Position numbers and translations under genes: made by a program
The notes under the pieces: generated by a model
What the model saw: only the letters and a program-made list of their open reading frames with translations
Told to the model about the DNA's origin: nothing
The model's database searches: none
Origin: Achromobacter agilis
GTDB taxonomy: Bacteria; Pseudomonadota; Gammaproteobacteria; Burkholderiales; Burkholderiaceae_B
Length of the DNA: 64,000 bases
Assembly: GCF_900496965.1 (NCBI RefSeq)
Contig: NZ_UFQB01000013.1
Span: 62,001-126,000, forward strand
Direction: 5' to 3'
Shown here: piece after piece, positions 16,973 through 24,723 of the stretch
How positions within the stretch are numbered: the stretch's first letter is position 1
How the letters are laid out: every line of letters begins with the position of its first letter

Positions 16973-17977
16973 ATGCATCTGGGCAAATCCTACCGGCTGT
17001 CCGAATTCGTCTTCTGGACCCGCCGAAAGATCTACGTCCTGCTGGCGCTGAGCGCCGTGCCGGTCCTGCTGTATCAGGTGCTGGGGTTGAAGTGGCTGAC
17101 GGTGCCGCTGCCGGTGGTGACCTTGCTCGGCACGGCCACCACGTTCGTGGTGGGCTTCAAGAACGTGCAGACGTACACCCGCACGCTGGAGGCGCAGAAG
17201 ACCTGGATGGCGATCGTGAGCGCCAGCCGGTTCTGGGGCGTGATCAACCGGGAGTACGTCGAGGACCCCGGCCGGGCGCGCGGGCTGGTGGACCGGCACT
17301 TCGCGTGGCTGACCGCGCTGCGCCACCAACTGCGCAGCGCCCGGGTATGGGAAACGACGGACAGCGCGTGCAACGCCGAATACCGGAAACACTACGCCAT
17401 ACCGGAAAGGCTGCATCCGCTGGATGTGGAACTGTCGCGCTATCTGCCGCCGGAAGAGCTGCGGGCGCTGGCCGGGGCCGATGGCAAGGCGGTGCAGCTG
17501 CTGGGCCTGCAGGGGCGGGCGGTCCGGCGCCTGCTGGCTGAAGGCGCCATCAGCGCATCCGAGTACGCGGAGCTCAACAGCCGCATTCGCGACTTCCTGG
17601 ACTTGCAGGGCCAGGCCGAGCGCATCAAGAATTTCCCCTATCCGCGCCAATACGCCATCATCAACACCTTTTTCGTGCGTTCCTTCTGCCTGTTGCTGCC
17701 TTTCGGGCTGATCGGCGAATTCGACCGCCTGAACCAGAGCGTCACCGGTGTGATGCGCGGCGAAATGATCTGGCTGGTCGTGCCGTTCAGCGCCATGATC
17801 TCGTGGATTTACACCTCGCTGGAGCAGGTGGGGGAAAGCACGGAAAACCCTTTCGAAGGTGGGGCCAATGATGTACCCATCAGCCACTTGAGCGCGCTGA
17901 TCGAACGCGACGTCAAACAGATGCACGGACGTGCCGATCTTCCCGGCCTGCCGGCCGCGGAGGGCATCATGCTGTAG
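16973..17977 (+). CDS. Bestrophin-family (UPF0187) ion channel protein
   Basis: 334 residues from ATG 16973, preceded by AAAGGAG. There are membrane segments at about 20-40 and 45-65 and two more around 225-280. Bestrophin-like signatures include FKNVQTYTRTLEAQKTWMAIVSASRFW near the start, IKNFPYPRQYAIINTFFVRSFCLLLPFGL, and the C-terminal TENPFEGGANDVPISHLSALIERDVKQM. Bacterial bestrophins form pentameric inner-membrane channels; some conduct cations. It follows the DedA gene. No regulator is linked. Confidence 0.87.
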   Translation: MHLGKSYRLSEFVFWTRRKIYVLLALSAVPVLLYQVLGLKWLTVPLPVVTLLGTATTFVVGFKNVQTYTRTLEAQKTWMAIVSASRFWGVINREYVEDPGRARGLVDRHFAWLTALRHQLRSARVWETTDSACNAEYRKHYAIPERLHPLDVELSRYLPPEELRALAGADGKAVQLLGLQGRAVRRLLAEGAISASEYAELNSRIRDFLDLQGQAERIKNFPYPRQYAIINTFFVRSFCLLLPFGLIGEFDRLNQSVTGVMRGEMIWLVVPFSAMISWIYTSLEQVGESTENPFEGGANDVPISHLSALIERDVKQMHGRADLPGLPAAEGIML

Positions 17978-18088
17978 CGCGGGCGCGGCCTGCAAGGGCA
18001 AGGATCCGGGCGCTTGCCGTTTTCGGGGTGAGGCCGCAAAATAGCGCGCGTTCCCCGACCATTTCACGCCCCGGCGCGGGCGTCACCC

Positions 18089-18967
18089 ATGACCGACCCC
18101 ACCTGCCTGTTCAATCGCCATCGCGCGCGCCTGCACGCGATCGCCTACCGCATGCTGGGCGCCGTGGCGGAGGCCGAAGATGTGGTGCAGGACACGTGGC
18201 TGCGCTGGCACGAGGCCGATCCCGCCCGGCTGGACAATCCCGAAGCCTGGCTGGTGACGGTGGCTACGCGCCTGTCCATCGACCGCCTGCGCGCGGTCAA
18301 GGCGCAGCGGGAGAACTACGTCGGCATCTGGCTGCCCGAGCCCGTGCTGATGCCCGCGCCGGCCACGCCGGAAGAAATCCACGAATTCGCCGACGATGTT
18401 TCGGTGGCGTTTCTGTTCATGCTGGAGCGGCTGTCGCCGGAAGCCCGCGCGGCGTTCCTGATGCGCGAGGTCTTCGACGAGGATTACGCCGACATCGCGT
18501 ACACGCTCGGCAAGACCGAGGCCGCCTGTCGCCAGTTGGTGCGGCGCGCAAAGCAGCAGTTGCAGCAGCAGGCCCCGCGCCGCGCCGTGTCGCGCGAAAC
18601 GCATCTGCGCCTGATGCAGGGCTTTGCCGACGCCATGCGCCAGGGCGACTTCCACGGGCTGCATGCCTTGCTCAATGACGACGCCGAACTGATCGGCGAC
18701 GGCGGGGGCAAGGTGCCCAGCTTCGCCAGCCTGGTGGGCGGCAAGCGGCTGGCGCAACTGTTCTATGCCGGCAAGCGGCGGTACGGCGACGATCTCCGGG
18801 TGGATGTGGAGCAGGTGAATGGCGAATGGACGCTGCTGCGCTTCATCGAGGGCGAGCTGGAATCGGTGCAATCATACGAGACCGACGGCGAAAGCATCGT
18901 CCGCGTGCTGGTGCAGCGCAACCCGGACAAACTGGCGCGCGTGGCTGCACGGCTCGCGCACGGCTGA
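18089..18967 (+). CDS. ECF41-class sigma factor with C-terminal SnoaL-like domain
   Basis: 292 residues. Sigma region 2 spans about 7-75 (AYRMLGAVAEAEDVVQDTWLRW) and region 4 about 105-160 (LSPEARAAFLMREVFDEDYADIAYTLGKTEAACRQLVRRAKQ). A SnoaL-like domain follows at about 170-290. All three ECF41 marks are present: WLPEP at 81-85 in the linker, DGGGK at 204-208, and NPDKL at 278-282. In this class the fused C-terminal domain, not a separate anti-sigma factor, controls activity. A carboxymuconolactone-decarboxylase-like gene, the usual partner, lies at 21982. A promoter matching the ECF41 consensus lies at 19553. Confidence 0.93.
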   Translation: MTDPTCLFNRHRARLHAIAYRMLGAVAEAEDVVQDTWLRWHEADPARLDNPEAWLVTVATRLSIDRLRAVKAQRENYVGIWLPEPVLMPAPATPEEIHEFADDVSVAFLFMLERLSPEARAAFLMREVFDEDYADIAYTLGKTEAACRQLVRRAKQQLQQQAPRRAVSRETHLRLMQGFADAMRQGDFHGLHALLNDDAELIGDGGGKVPSFASLVGGKRLAQLFYAGKRRYGDDLRVDVEQVNGEWTLLRFIEGELESVQSYETDGESIVRVLVQRNPDKLARVAARLAHG

Positions 18968-19086
18968 GCCTCGCGCGGCGCATTGGTGCCGCGCGGACAA
19001 CATCATGATCCCGCGCAGGGATCTACCGGCGCGTCGTCCGGTTTCCTACCATGGACCTGTTTCCACTCACCACCGAGGAAAAGGCC

Positions 19087-19527
19087 ATGTTGAACATCAT
19101 CAAAAAGGGATTGCCCTTCGTCGTCGCCAGTTCGCTGGCCGGCCCGCTCGCGCTTGCTGCGCCGCCACATCATGTCGCGGCGACGACGACCAAGCCAGCC
19201 GATCCCATCGTGACGGAATTGATGACCAAGGATCTGCCCGACATCGCCGACAAGGACGTGCTCATGATTACGGTGGACTATCCCCCGGGCGCGGCGGATC
19301 CGATCCACCGGCATGATGCGGACAGTTTCATCTACGTCCTGGAAGGCAGTATCGTGATGCAACTGCGGGGCCAGAAGGAAGTCACGCTGACCCCGGGGCA
19401 GACGTTCTACGAAGGGGCGAAAGACATTCACACGGTCGGGCGCAACGCAAGCCAGACCGAGCCCGCCAAGTTCCTGGTCCTGCTGATCAAGAAGAAGGGT
19501 TCTCCCGCAGTGCTGCCGGCGGAGTAG
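19087..19527 (+). CDS. Secreted cupin-domain protein
   Basis: 146 residues from ATG 19087 (GAGGAAAAGG upstream). It starts with a signal peptide (MLNIIKKGLPFVVASSLAGPLALAAP). A single cupin barrel follows: DPIHRHDADSFIYVLEGSIVMQL supplies the first metal-binding His/Glu motif and TPGQTFYEGAKDIHTVGRN the second. It should sit in the periplasm with one metal ion. The function is not known; small cupins of this kind often bind or modify small organics. It lies between the ECF41 sigma gene and the LysR gene on the same strand. Confidence 0.8.
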   Translation: MLNIIKKGLPFVVASSLAGPLALAAPPHHVAATTTKPADPIVTELMTKDLPDIADKDVLMITVDYPPGAADPIHRHDADSFIYVLEGSIVMQLRGQKEVTLTPGQTFYEGAKDIHTVGRNASQTEPAKFLVLLIKKKGSPAVLPAE

Positions 19528-19552
19528 GCCCTTCGGTTTTTTTCCGGCGCGG

Positions 19553-19579
19553 CGTCACAAACCGGGCGGCTCGCACGTC
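19553..19579 (+). promoter_or_regulatory. ECF41-type promoter
   Basis: CGTCACA (19553-19559), a spacer of exactly 16 bases, and CGTC (19576-19579). The published ECF41 consensus is TGTCACA, 16 bases, CGTC, so only the first base differs. It is on the same strand as the LysR gene at 19588 and only 8 bases before its ATG, so the transcript would be nearly leaderless unless the LysR start is further in. Confidence 0.65.
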
Positions 19580-19587
19580 TAAGGGGA

Positions 19588-20631
19588 ATGGACACCAAAA
19601 ATCCCCCCGCCGACGCGATCGCGTCCGCTGCCGCCGACCTCCTTTCCGCCTCGGGGGGAAGCCCGGGCACGGGCGCCGATTCGCTGGCGGATAGCTTCGC
19701 CACCAGCTATGCCGGTGTCGTGGCCTTCATCGCCGTCGCCTCGGAAGGCAATTTCGCCAAGGCGGGCGACCGCCTGGGCATCGGCCGCTCCGCCGTGAGC
19801 CGCAGCGTGCAGAAACTGGAAGACCAGTTAGGCGTCCGGCTCTTCGTGCGCACGACCCGCAGCACCTCGTTGACCCGGGAAGGCGAACGGTTCTACGAAA
19901 ATTGCTTTCCGGGCGTCGAGCGCATCGTGCAGGCGCTGGACGATATGCGCGAACTGCGCGAGGGGCCGCCTTCCGGCCAGTTGCGGGTGTGTTCGACGGT
20001 GGGCTTCGGGCGCAAGATCGTCGCGCCCCTGCTCAAAGGCTTCCGCGTCGCCTATCCGGATATTTCGGTGGAATTGATGCTGGACGACGCGCCGACCGAT
20101 TTCACGAAGGACCGCATCGACGTTTCGTTCCGCAACGGCCGCATGGAAGACAGCCAGGTGATCGCCAAGCAGCTGATTCCCATGCAGATGCTGCTGTGCG
20201 CCTCGCCCGCCTATGCCGCGGCCAATCCGCTGCCGCGCGAGGTTGAAGAGCTTTGCCAGCACCGCTGCGTGAATTTCCGGCTGGCGTCGGGCCGCGTCTA
20301 CGAATGGGAATTCAAGGTGGGCGGCTATATGCGCAAGTTCGCGCCGCCGGCGATGCTGGCTTTCAACGATGCCGACCTGGTCCTGCAGGCCGTGCTCGAT
20401 GGCGAGGGCATCGCCCAGATGGCCGGCTACCAGATCAGCGAGCACCTGCGCGCAGGCACGCTGGTGGCGTGCCTGCCGCAGTACTCGCCCGATGATCGCG
20501 GCCATTACCTCTGCTATCTGAGCCGCCAGCACCTGCCTGGGCGCATCCGCGTGTTCATCGACTACATGACCACGAATATCCGCGCGCTGGACCTGCAAAG
20601 CCTGGACAGCCAGCTGCTGAAGCGCCGTTAG
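19588..20631 (+). CDS. LysR-family regulator with long N-terminal extension
   Basis: 347 residues if ATG 19588 is used. The HTH (VVAFIAVASEGNFAKAGDRLGIGRSAVSRSVQKLEDQLGVRLFVRTTRSTSLTREGERF) begins only near residue 45, after a low-complexity Ala/Ser/Gly-rich leader, which is unusual. There is no other early ATG. The C-terminal domain is of the CrgA/DmlR type (VCSTVGFGRKIVAPLLKGFRVAYPDISVELMLDD). AAGGGG precedes the ATG. An ECF41-type promoter ends eight bases before the start, so this regulator is a probable target of the sigma factor at 18089. Confidence 0.85.
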   Translation: MDTKNPPADAIASAAADLLSASGGSPGTGADSLADSFATSYAGVVAFIAVASEGNFAKAGDRLGIGRSAVSRSVQKLEDQLGVRLFVRTTRSTSLTREGERFYENCFPGVERIVQALDDMRELREGPPSGQLRVCSTVGFGRKIVAPLLKGFRVAYPDISVELMLDDAPTDFTKDRIDVSFRNGRMEDSQVIAKQLIPMQMLLCASPAYAAANPLPREVEELCQHRCVNFRLASGRVYEWEFKVGGYMRKFAPPAMLAFNDADLVLQAVLDGEGIAQMAGYQISEHLRAGTLVACLPQYSPDDRGHYLCYLSRQHLPGRIRVFIDYMTTNIRALDLQSLDSQLLKRR

Positions 20632-20643
20632 GCCGGCAAGCCG

Positions 20644-21138
20644 CTATTCCGTCAGCACGACCACGCTGTGTATGCCTTGCCGCGCCATCTTGGAATAGGG
20701 GCACAGCCGCTCGGTATTGCGCACCAGCTCTTCGGCCACGGCGCGGTCCAGGCCCGGAAGGCGGATCGTGATGTGCGCGGCCAGCGCGTAGAGGCCGTCC
20801 ACGGGATCGCGCCCGAACGTGATGGCCGCCTTGACCGTGGCGTCGGGAATCGTCAGGCCGGCCTTGGCGGCGAGCAGGCAGAGGGCGCCGTGGAAGCAGG
20901 CGGCATAGCCGGCCGCGAACAGTTGCTCGGGGTTGCTGCCTCCGCCGGGGCCGCCCAGTTCGGCCGGCAGCCGCAGGTCGACCTGGAGCGCGCCGTCGTC
21001 GGAGCGCGCAATGCCGGAAGCCCGGCCATGCGCGGCTTCGCCGCCCTCCACGGTGACGGTGGCGGTATAGAGAGGTTGGAATTCTTCCCCACGGTACTTC
21101 TCCAGCAGGGTAAGGGGGGGAGGTTGCAGTTTGCTCAT
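20644..21138 (-). CDS. OsmC/Ohr-family peroxiredoxin
   Basis: 164 residues from ATG 21138 (MSKLQPPPLTLLEKYRGEE). The two redox cysteines are in AGYAACFHGALCLLA and NTERLCPYSKMAR, the standard OsmC/Ohr arrangement. The motif LGGPGGGSNPEQLFAAGYAACFHGAL matches Ohr closely. Such proteins reduce organic hydroperoxides in the cytoplasm. It lies downstream of the epimerase-like and decarboxylase-like genes on the same strand, but a strong hairpin (21167-21201) separates them. It is convergent with the LysR gene. Confidence 0.88.
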   Translation of the reverse strand: MSKLQPPPLTLLEKYRGEEFQPLYTATVTVEGGEAAHGRASGIARSDDGALQVDLRLPAELGGPGGGSNPEQLFAAGYAACFHGALCLLAAKAGLTIPDATVKAAITFGRDPVDGLYALAAHITIRLPGLDRAVAEELVRNTERLCPYSKMARQGIHSVVVLTE

Positions 21139-21166
21139 GAGTGTCCCGTCGGGCCGGTTCCCGGGG

Positions 21167-21201
21167 AAAATGGCGGCGGCGGTTGCCGAAGCCGCCATTT
21201 T
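21167..21201. terminator. Hairpin terminator between NAD(P)-binding and OsmC genes
   Basis: AAAATGGCGGC (21167-21177) pairs perfectly with GCCGCCATTTT (21191-21201) across 13 bases. The A/T ends give a U tract in either direction. It follows the stop of the 21216 gene and ends 29 bases upstream of the OsmC start. Confidence 0.65.
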
Positions 21202-21215
21202 CTCCCAGTTCGCCC

Positions 21216-21971
21216 TTATTTCTTTGCGTTGGCGCTGCTGAACCACGTTTCGAAGCCGACTTCGCCGAGGCGCGGGCCGGGGCCGGGCACCAGGGTATCG
21301 TCTTCCAGGAGGGCGCCAAAGTAGCGTGCCTGCTCGTCCGCCACGACCTTGCGCGCGTCGCCGGTCTTGAGCAGATAGCGTTGCACGAGGTCTGCCAGAC
21401 GGACCCGTTCGGGCCCGGCGATTTCGATGATGCCGTTTACCGGCGCGGCCAGCGTGGCGTCGGCCATGGCCAGGGCTACGTCGTCGGAGGCGATCGGCTG
21501 CACGTAGGCGGGCGACAGGCGGATTTCGTCGCCAACGGTGCCGGATTGCACGATGCCGCCCAGGAACTCGAAGAACTGGGTGCTATGAACGATGGTGTAC
21601 GGAATCGAGGCGGCGGTGATCAGCTTCTCTTGCGCGATCTTGCCGCGGAAGTAGCCGCTTTCGGCCAGCCGGTGCGTGCCTACCACGGACAGCGCCACGT
21701 GATGGCGGACGCCGGCCGCGGCCTCCGCCGCCAGCAGGTTGCGGCCCGAGGTCTCGAAGAACTCGAGCACGGCGCGGTCCTCGAACGAGGGCGAATTGGC
21801 GACGTCCACCACCACGTCGACCCCGGCCAGCGCTTCGGCCAGGCCTGCTCCCGTGATGGTGTTCACGCCCGTGGCGGGCGACGCGGCGATGGCTTCGTGA
21901 CCGCGTTCAACCAGGATCTTGACGAGCTTGGAACCGATCAGGCCGGTTCCGCCGATGACGAGGATTTTCAT
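21216..21971 (-). CDS. NAD(P)-binding SDR/NmrA-like oxidoreductase
   Basis: 251 residues with an N-terminal Rossmann motif MKILVIGGTGLIGSKLVKIL. Further marks are VDVVVDVANSPSFED, a central HHVALSVVGTHRLAESGYFRGKIAQEKLI, and IPYTIVHSTQFFEFLGGI, all typical of atypical SDRs of the NmrA/YesF type. It lies ten bases after the carboxymuconolactone-decarboxylase-like gene. Oxidoreductases or epimerases of this kind form the COE group (carboxymuconolactone decarboxylase, oxidoreductase, epimerase) that accompanies ECF41 sigma factors. The substrate is unknown. Confidence 0.85.
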   Translation of the reverse strand: MKILVIGGTGLIGSKLVKILVERGHEAIAASPATGVNTITGAGLAEALAGVDVVVDVANSPSFEDRAVLEFFETSGRNLLAAEAAAGVRHHVALSVVGTHRLAESGYFRGKIAQEKLITAASIPYTIVHSTQFFEFLGGIVQSGTVGDEIRLSPAYVQPIASDDVALAMADATLAAPVNGIIEIAGPERVRLADLVQRYLLKTGDARKVVADEQARYFGALLEDDTLVPGPGPRLGEVGFETWFSSANAKK

Positions 21972-21981
21972 GACGGTCTCC

Positions 21982-22461
21982 TTAGTCCAGCTTGGCTTTG
22001 TCCAGGCCGTAGGCCTTGTCGGCCGAGCCCGGGACGGAGCGGAAGCCCACGTTGAGGCGATTCCACCCGTTGATGGACATGATCGCGAAGCTCAGGTCCG
22101 AGATCTCTTTTTCCGACAGCTCCGAGCGCACGCGCTCGTAGACCTCGTCGGGCACGCCCTGGACGGGCAGGTGGGTCAGGACTTCGGTCCAGGCCAGGGC
22201 GGCGCGCTCGCGGGGCGAGAACAGGGTGGATTCGCGCCAGATGGCGACATGATGCAGGCGCAGTTCGCGCTCGCCGTGGATCTTTGCCTGCTTCACGTGC
22301 ATGTCCAGGCAAAAACCGCAGCCGTTCATTTGGGATGCCCGGATCTCGACGAGATGCAGGATCGACGATTCGATGGTGCCCGACTGCAGAAGCATGCCGA
22401 ATTCGACGAACTTCTTGAACAGTTCAGGGGATTGCGCGAAGGCGTTGACGCGTTGGCTCAT
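21982..22461 (-). CDS. Carboxymuconolactone decarboxylase/AhpD-like protein
   Basis: 159 residues. The AhpD/CMD signature is present: LHLVEIRASQMNGCGFCLDMHVKQAKIHGE, with the CxxC-like pair C-G-F-C followed by a His four residues on. ERELRLHHVAIWRESTLFSPRERAALAWTEVLTHL follows. Proteins of this subgroup are thiol-active peroxidase-like enzymes more often than true decarboxylases. It is the first gene of the leftward operon with the SDR-like gene. CMD proteins are the typical conserved partner of ECF41 sigma factors such as the one at 18089. Confidence 0.9.
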   Translation of the reverse strand: MSQRVNAFAQSPELFKKFVEFGMLLQSGTIESSILHLVEIRASQMNGCGFCLDMHVKQAKIHGERELRLHHVAIWRESTLFSPRERAALAWTEVLTHLPVQGVPDEVYERVRSELSEKEISDLSFAIMSINGWNRLNVGFRSVPGSADKAYGLDKAKLD

Positions 22462-22509
22462 GGTGATTCCCTCGGTAGGTTTGACGCCGCCCGCAGGGCG
22501 GGCCGAAGA

Positions 22510-22537
22510 GTACGTTGCAGGCGTTCAGGCAACGTAC
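22510..22537. promoter_or_regulatory. Perfect inverted repeat upstream of the decarboxylase-like gene
   Basis: GTACGTTGC (22510-22518) and GCAACGTAC (22529-22537) are exact 9-bp inverted arms with a 10-base centre, 49 bases before the start at 22461. The centre-to-centre distance is about two helical turns, which fits a dimeric repressor or activator. I find no ECF41 consensus here. Confidence 0.5.
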
Positions 22538-22645
22538 AAATCGTAGGCGTCGGGGAAATCCGGCGGTAGACGCGGCGAGGGGATCACCATGTTGCCTGCG
22601 CGGCACCAATCCTGCGCGCAAGGTGGCGCCGCGGTCTTCCCAGGC

Positions 22646-23635
22646 TTACTTGTCCAGCCAGGGGGCCGCCTGCCACAACTTCCGGAACTCGGCTTCGCCG
22701 GCGGCCAGTTCCTGGGCGTAGGCGGCCGGCGGCAGGTAACGCAGGGGAGCGTACATATCGCGGGCCTTGGCCTGGAACCCGGGGTCGTCCACGGTGCGTT
22801 TGACGGCGTCTACCAGCTTCGCACGCACCGCCTCGGGCAGGCCCTTGGGCGCGGCCAGCCCGCGCAGCGACGCCAGCTCGACGTCGTAGCCCTGTTCCTT
22901 GAACGTCGGCACGTCGGGCAGCTCCGCCGCGCGAGCCTTGCCCATCTGCCCGAGGAAGCGCAGCGGCGTTCCGCCCTTCTGGTATTGCAGCGCTTCGCCC
23001 ACGTTGATCGCGCCGGTGGTGATTTCACCGCCGGCCAAGGCGCCGCGCACTTCGCCGGCGCCCTTGTAGGGAATATGGCTGAGCGTCGTGCCGGACGCGC
23101 GTTCGAAACGCAGCATGGCCAGGTGGTCGTCCGAGCCGGTGCCCGTCGTGCCGACGGTGGCCTTGCCGGGATTCTGCCTGGCGTAGGCGGACAAGTCGGA
23201 CAGGGTCTTCAGCGGGCTGTCCTGCAGCACGGTAAAGGCGCCCGGATCGTCGATCAGGTTGCCCAGCAGGTCGTAGCTCTGCCAGCTGAAGCCGGATTTG
23301 CGCTCGATCGGAATGGTCAGCAGGTTCGGCGTGTTGATGAAGCCGATGGTGTAGCCGTCCGGCTGGGCGCGGGCCAGCTCGGTAAAGCCGATGGCGCCGC
23401 CCGCGCCGGGGCGGTTCAGCACCACGATGCGCGCATCTCCGCCCAGGTATTTCTGCAAGAAAGGCGCCATCATGCGCGCAACCAGGTCCGTGCCGCCGCC
23501 CGGGCCGTAGGACACGATCAGGTTGATGGGACGCTCGGGGTAGCCGGCCGCCTGCGCGGCGCCGGCGTAGAGGGCGGTTGCCGCCAGCAGGGCGGTCAGT
23601 GCGCGCAGCGTGCGGCGCTTGGTGCGGTGGTGCAT
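22646..23635 (-). CDS. Bug/TctC-family periplasmic solute receptor
   Basis: 329 residues with a signal peptide (MHHRTKRRTLRALTALLAATALYAGAAQAAG). Blocks include INLIVSYGPGGGTDLVARMMAPFL, VLNRPGAGGAIGFTELARAQPDGYTI, LSHIPYKGAGEVRG and LPDVPTFKEQGYDV. It is the third gene of a leftward operon after an RraA-like protein and a D-2-hydroxyacid dehydrogenase (44-base gap). A hydroxy- or keto-acid ligand is therefore likely. No TctA/TctB genes are nearby. Confidence 0.9.
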   Translation of the reverse strand: MHHRTKRRTLRALTALLAATALYAGAAQAAGYPERPINLIVSYGPGGGTDLVARMMAPFLQKYLGGDARIVVLNRPGAGGAIGFTELARAQPDGYTIGFINTPNLLTIPIERKSGFSWQSYDLLGNLIDDPGAFTVLQDSPLKTLSDLSAYARQNPGKATVGTTGTGSDDHLAMLRFERASGTTLSHIPYKGAGEVRGALAGGEITTGAINVGEALQYQKGGTPLRFLGQMGKARAAELPDVPTFKEQGYDVELASLRGLAAPKGLPEAVRAKLVDAVKRTVDDPGFQAKARDMYAPLRYLPPAAYAQELAAGEAEFRKLWQAAPWLDK

Positions 23636-23679
23636 GGTTGTCTCCTGTGGGATGGGTTCGGCGGCTGGCTGCCGCGCTG

Positions 23680-24723
23680 TTATTTCAGGTTTGCGATGCG
23701 TTGCGCGGCGGCCGGCCAGGCCTCGGGGTTGATCAGCTGCGGCGGCCGTTCGCCGCGCAACATGGTTGCGAGCTGCGTGGCGGAGGAGCGGGCAACGTTG
23801 CGCCGCGCTTCGTGGGTGACGCCGGCCGTATGGAAGGTGGCGACCACGTTGGCCAGGCCCAGCAGCGGCGCGTCGCGGCCGGGCGGCTCCTGTTGCCAGA
23901 CGTCCAGCCCCGCGCCGCGCAAGTGGCCGCCGCGCAGCGCGTCGTACAGGGCGGCTTCATCGTGGATGCCCCCGCGCGCGGTCGAAATGAACACGGCGCC
24001 GGGCTTCATGGCGGCGAAGGCGCGGGCGCCGAACAGGCCGCGCGTGGAGGCGTCCAACGGGCAGTGCAGGGACACGAAATCGGATTCGGCCAGCAGCGCG
24101 TCCAGGCCGGCGGGCTCGGCGCCGCGGCTGCGGATGGTGTCCGCGTCCAGCAGCGGGTCGTGCGCCAGCACGCGCAGACCAAAGCCTTGCGCGATGCGGG
24201 CGACGCGCGTGCCGATCTGGCCCAGGCCCACCAGGCCAAGGACGCCGCCATGGATTTCGTGGCCCATCAGGTCTTCGCGGCTGAAGCCCGTGTCGTGGCG
24301 CAGGCGCTGATGCGATTCGACCACCCGGCGCTGCACCGCCAGCAGCAGCGCGTAAGTGTGTTCGGCCACCGAGGCGGCGTTGCCGCCGGCCTGGTTCACC
24401 ACGGCGATGCCTGCCGCCGTGCAAGCGGCCACGTCGATCGTGTCATAGCCCGCGCCGCCGGACGACACGCATACGAGATCGGGGCATTGGGCGATCAGTT
24501 CGGCCGTGACGAACCATTGCCGGGGCAGCTCGTCCTTGGCCGCCGACACGTGATAGGCATGGGCGGTCCGCAGCCCGGCCAGGGTGCGGGCATCGTCGCC
24601 CCGCGCGGGCAGCACCGACAGCGCAACGCCGGGCGTTGCGCCGATGATCTGGTCGAACACGGGATTGAGCCACAGGTCCAGCCGGCACAGGCGGGCGGTG
24701 CTTGCGGATGCCGGGCCGTTCAC
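23680..24723 (-). CDS. D-isomer-specific 2-hydroxyacid dehydrogenase
   Basis: 347 residues from GTG 24723, which overlaps the upstream stop as GTGA. The nucleotide fold has GGVLGLVGLGQIGTRVARIAQGFGLRVLAHDP. The catalytic triad is visible as Arg in ISTARGGIHDEAAL, Glu in GAGLDVWQQEPP and His in VVATFHTAGVT. Family members reduce 2-keto acids or oxidise D-2-hydroxy acids with NAD(P)H in the cytoplasm. Translational coupling with the RraA-like gene suggests that the two act on successive intermediates. Confidence 0.9.
   Translation of the reverse strand: MNGPASASTARLCRLDLWLNPVFDQIIGATPGVALSVLPARGDDARTLAGLRTAHAYHVSAAKDELPRQWFVTAELIAQCPDLVCVSSGGAGYDTIDVAACTAAGIAVVNQAGGNAASVAEHTYALLLAVQRRVVESHQRLRHDTGFSREDLMGHEIHGGVLGLVGLGQIGTRVARIAQGFGLRVLAHDPLLDADTIRSRGAEPAGLDALLAESDFVSLHCPLDASTRGLFGARAFAAMKPGAVFISTARGGIHDEAALYDALRGGHLRGAGLDVWQQEPPGRDAPLLGLANVVATFHTAGVTHEARRNVARSSATQLATMLRGERPPQLINPEAWPAAAQRIANLK

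Noticed and set aside
18968-19086. Possible ECF41 promoter before the cupin gene
   Set aside because: There is no TGTCACA-like -35; only an isolated CGTC is present, which is common in this G+C-rich DNA.
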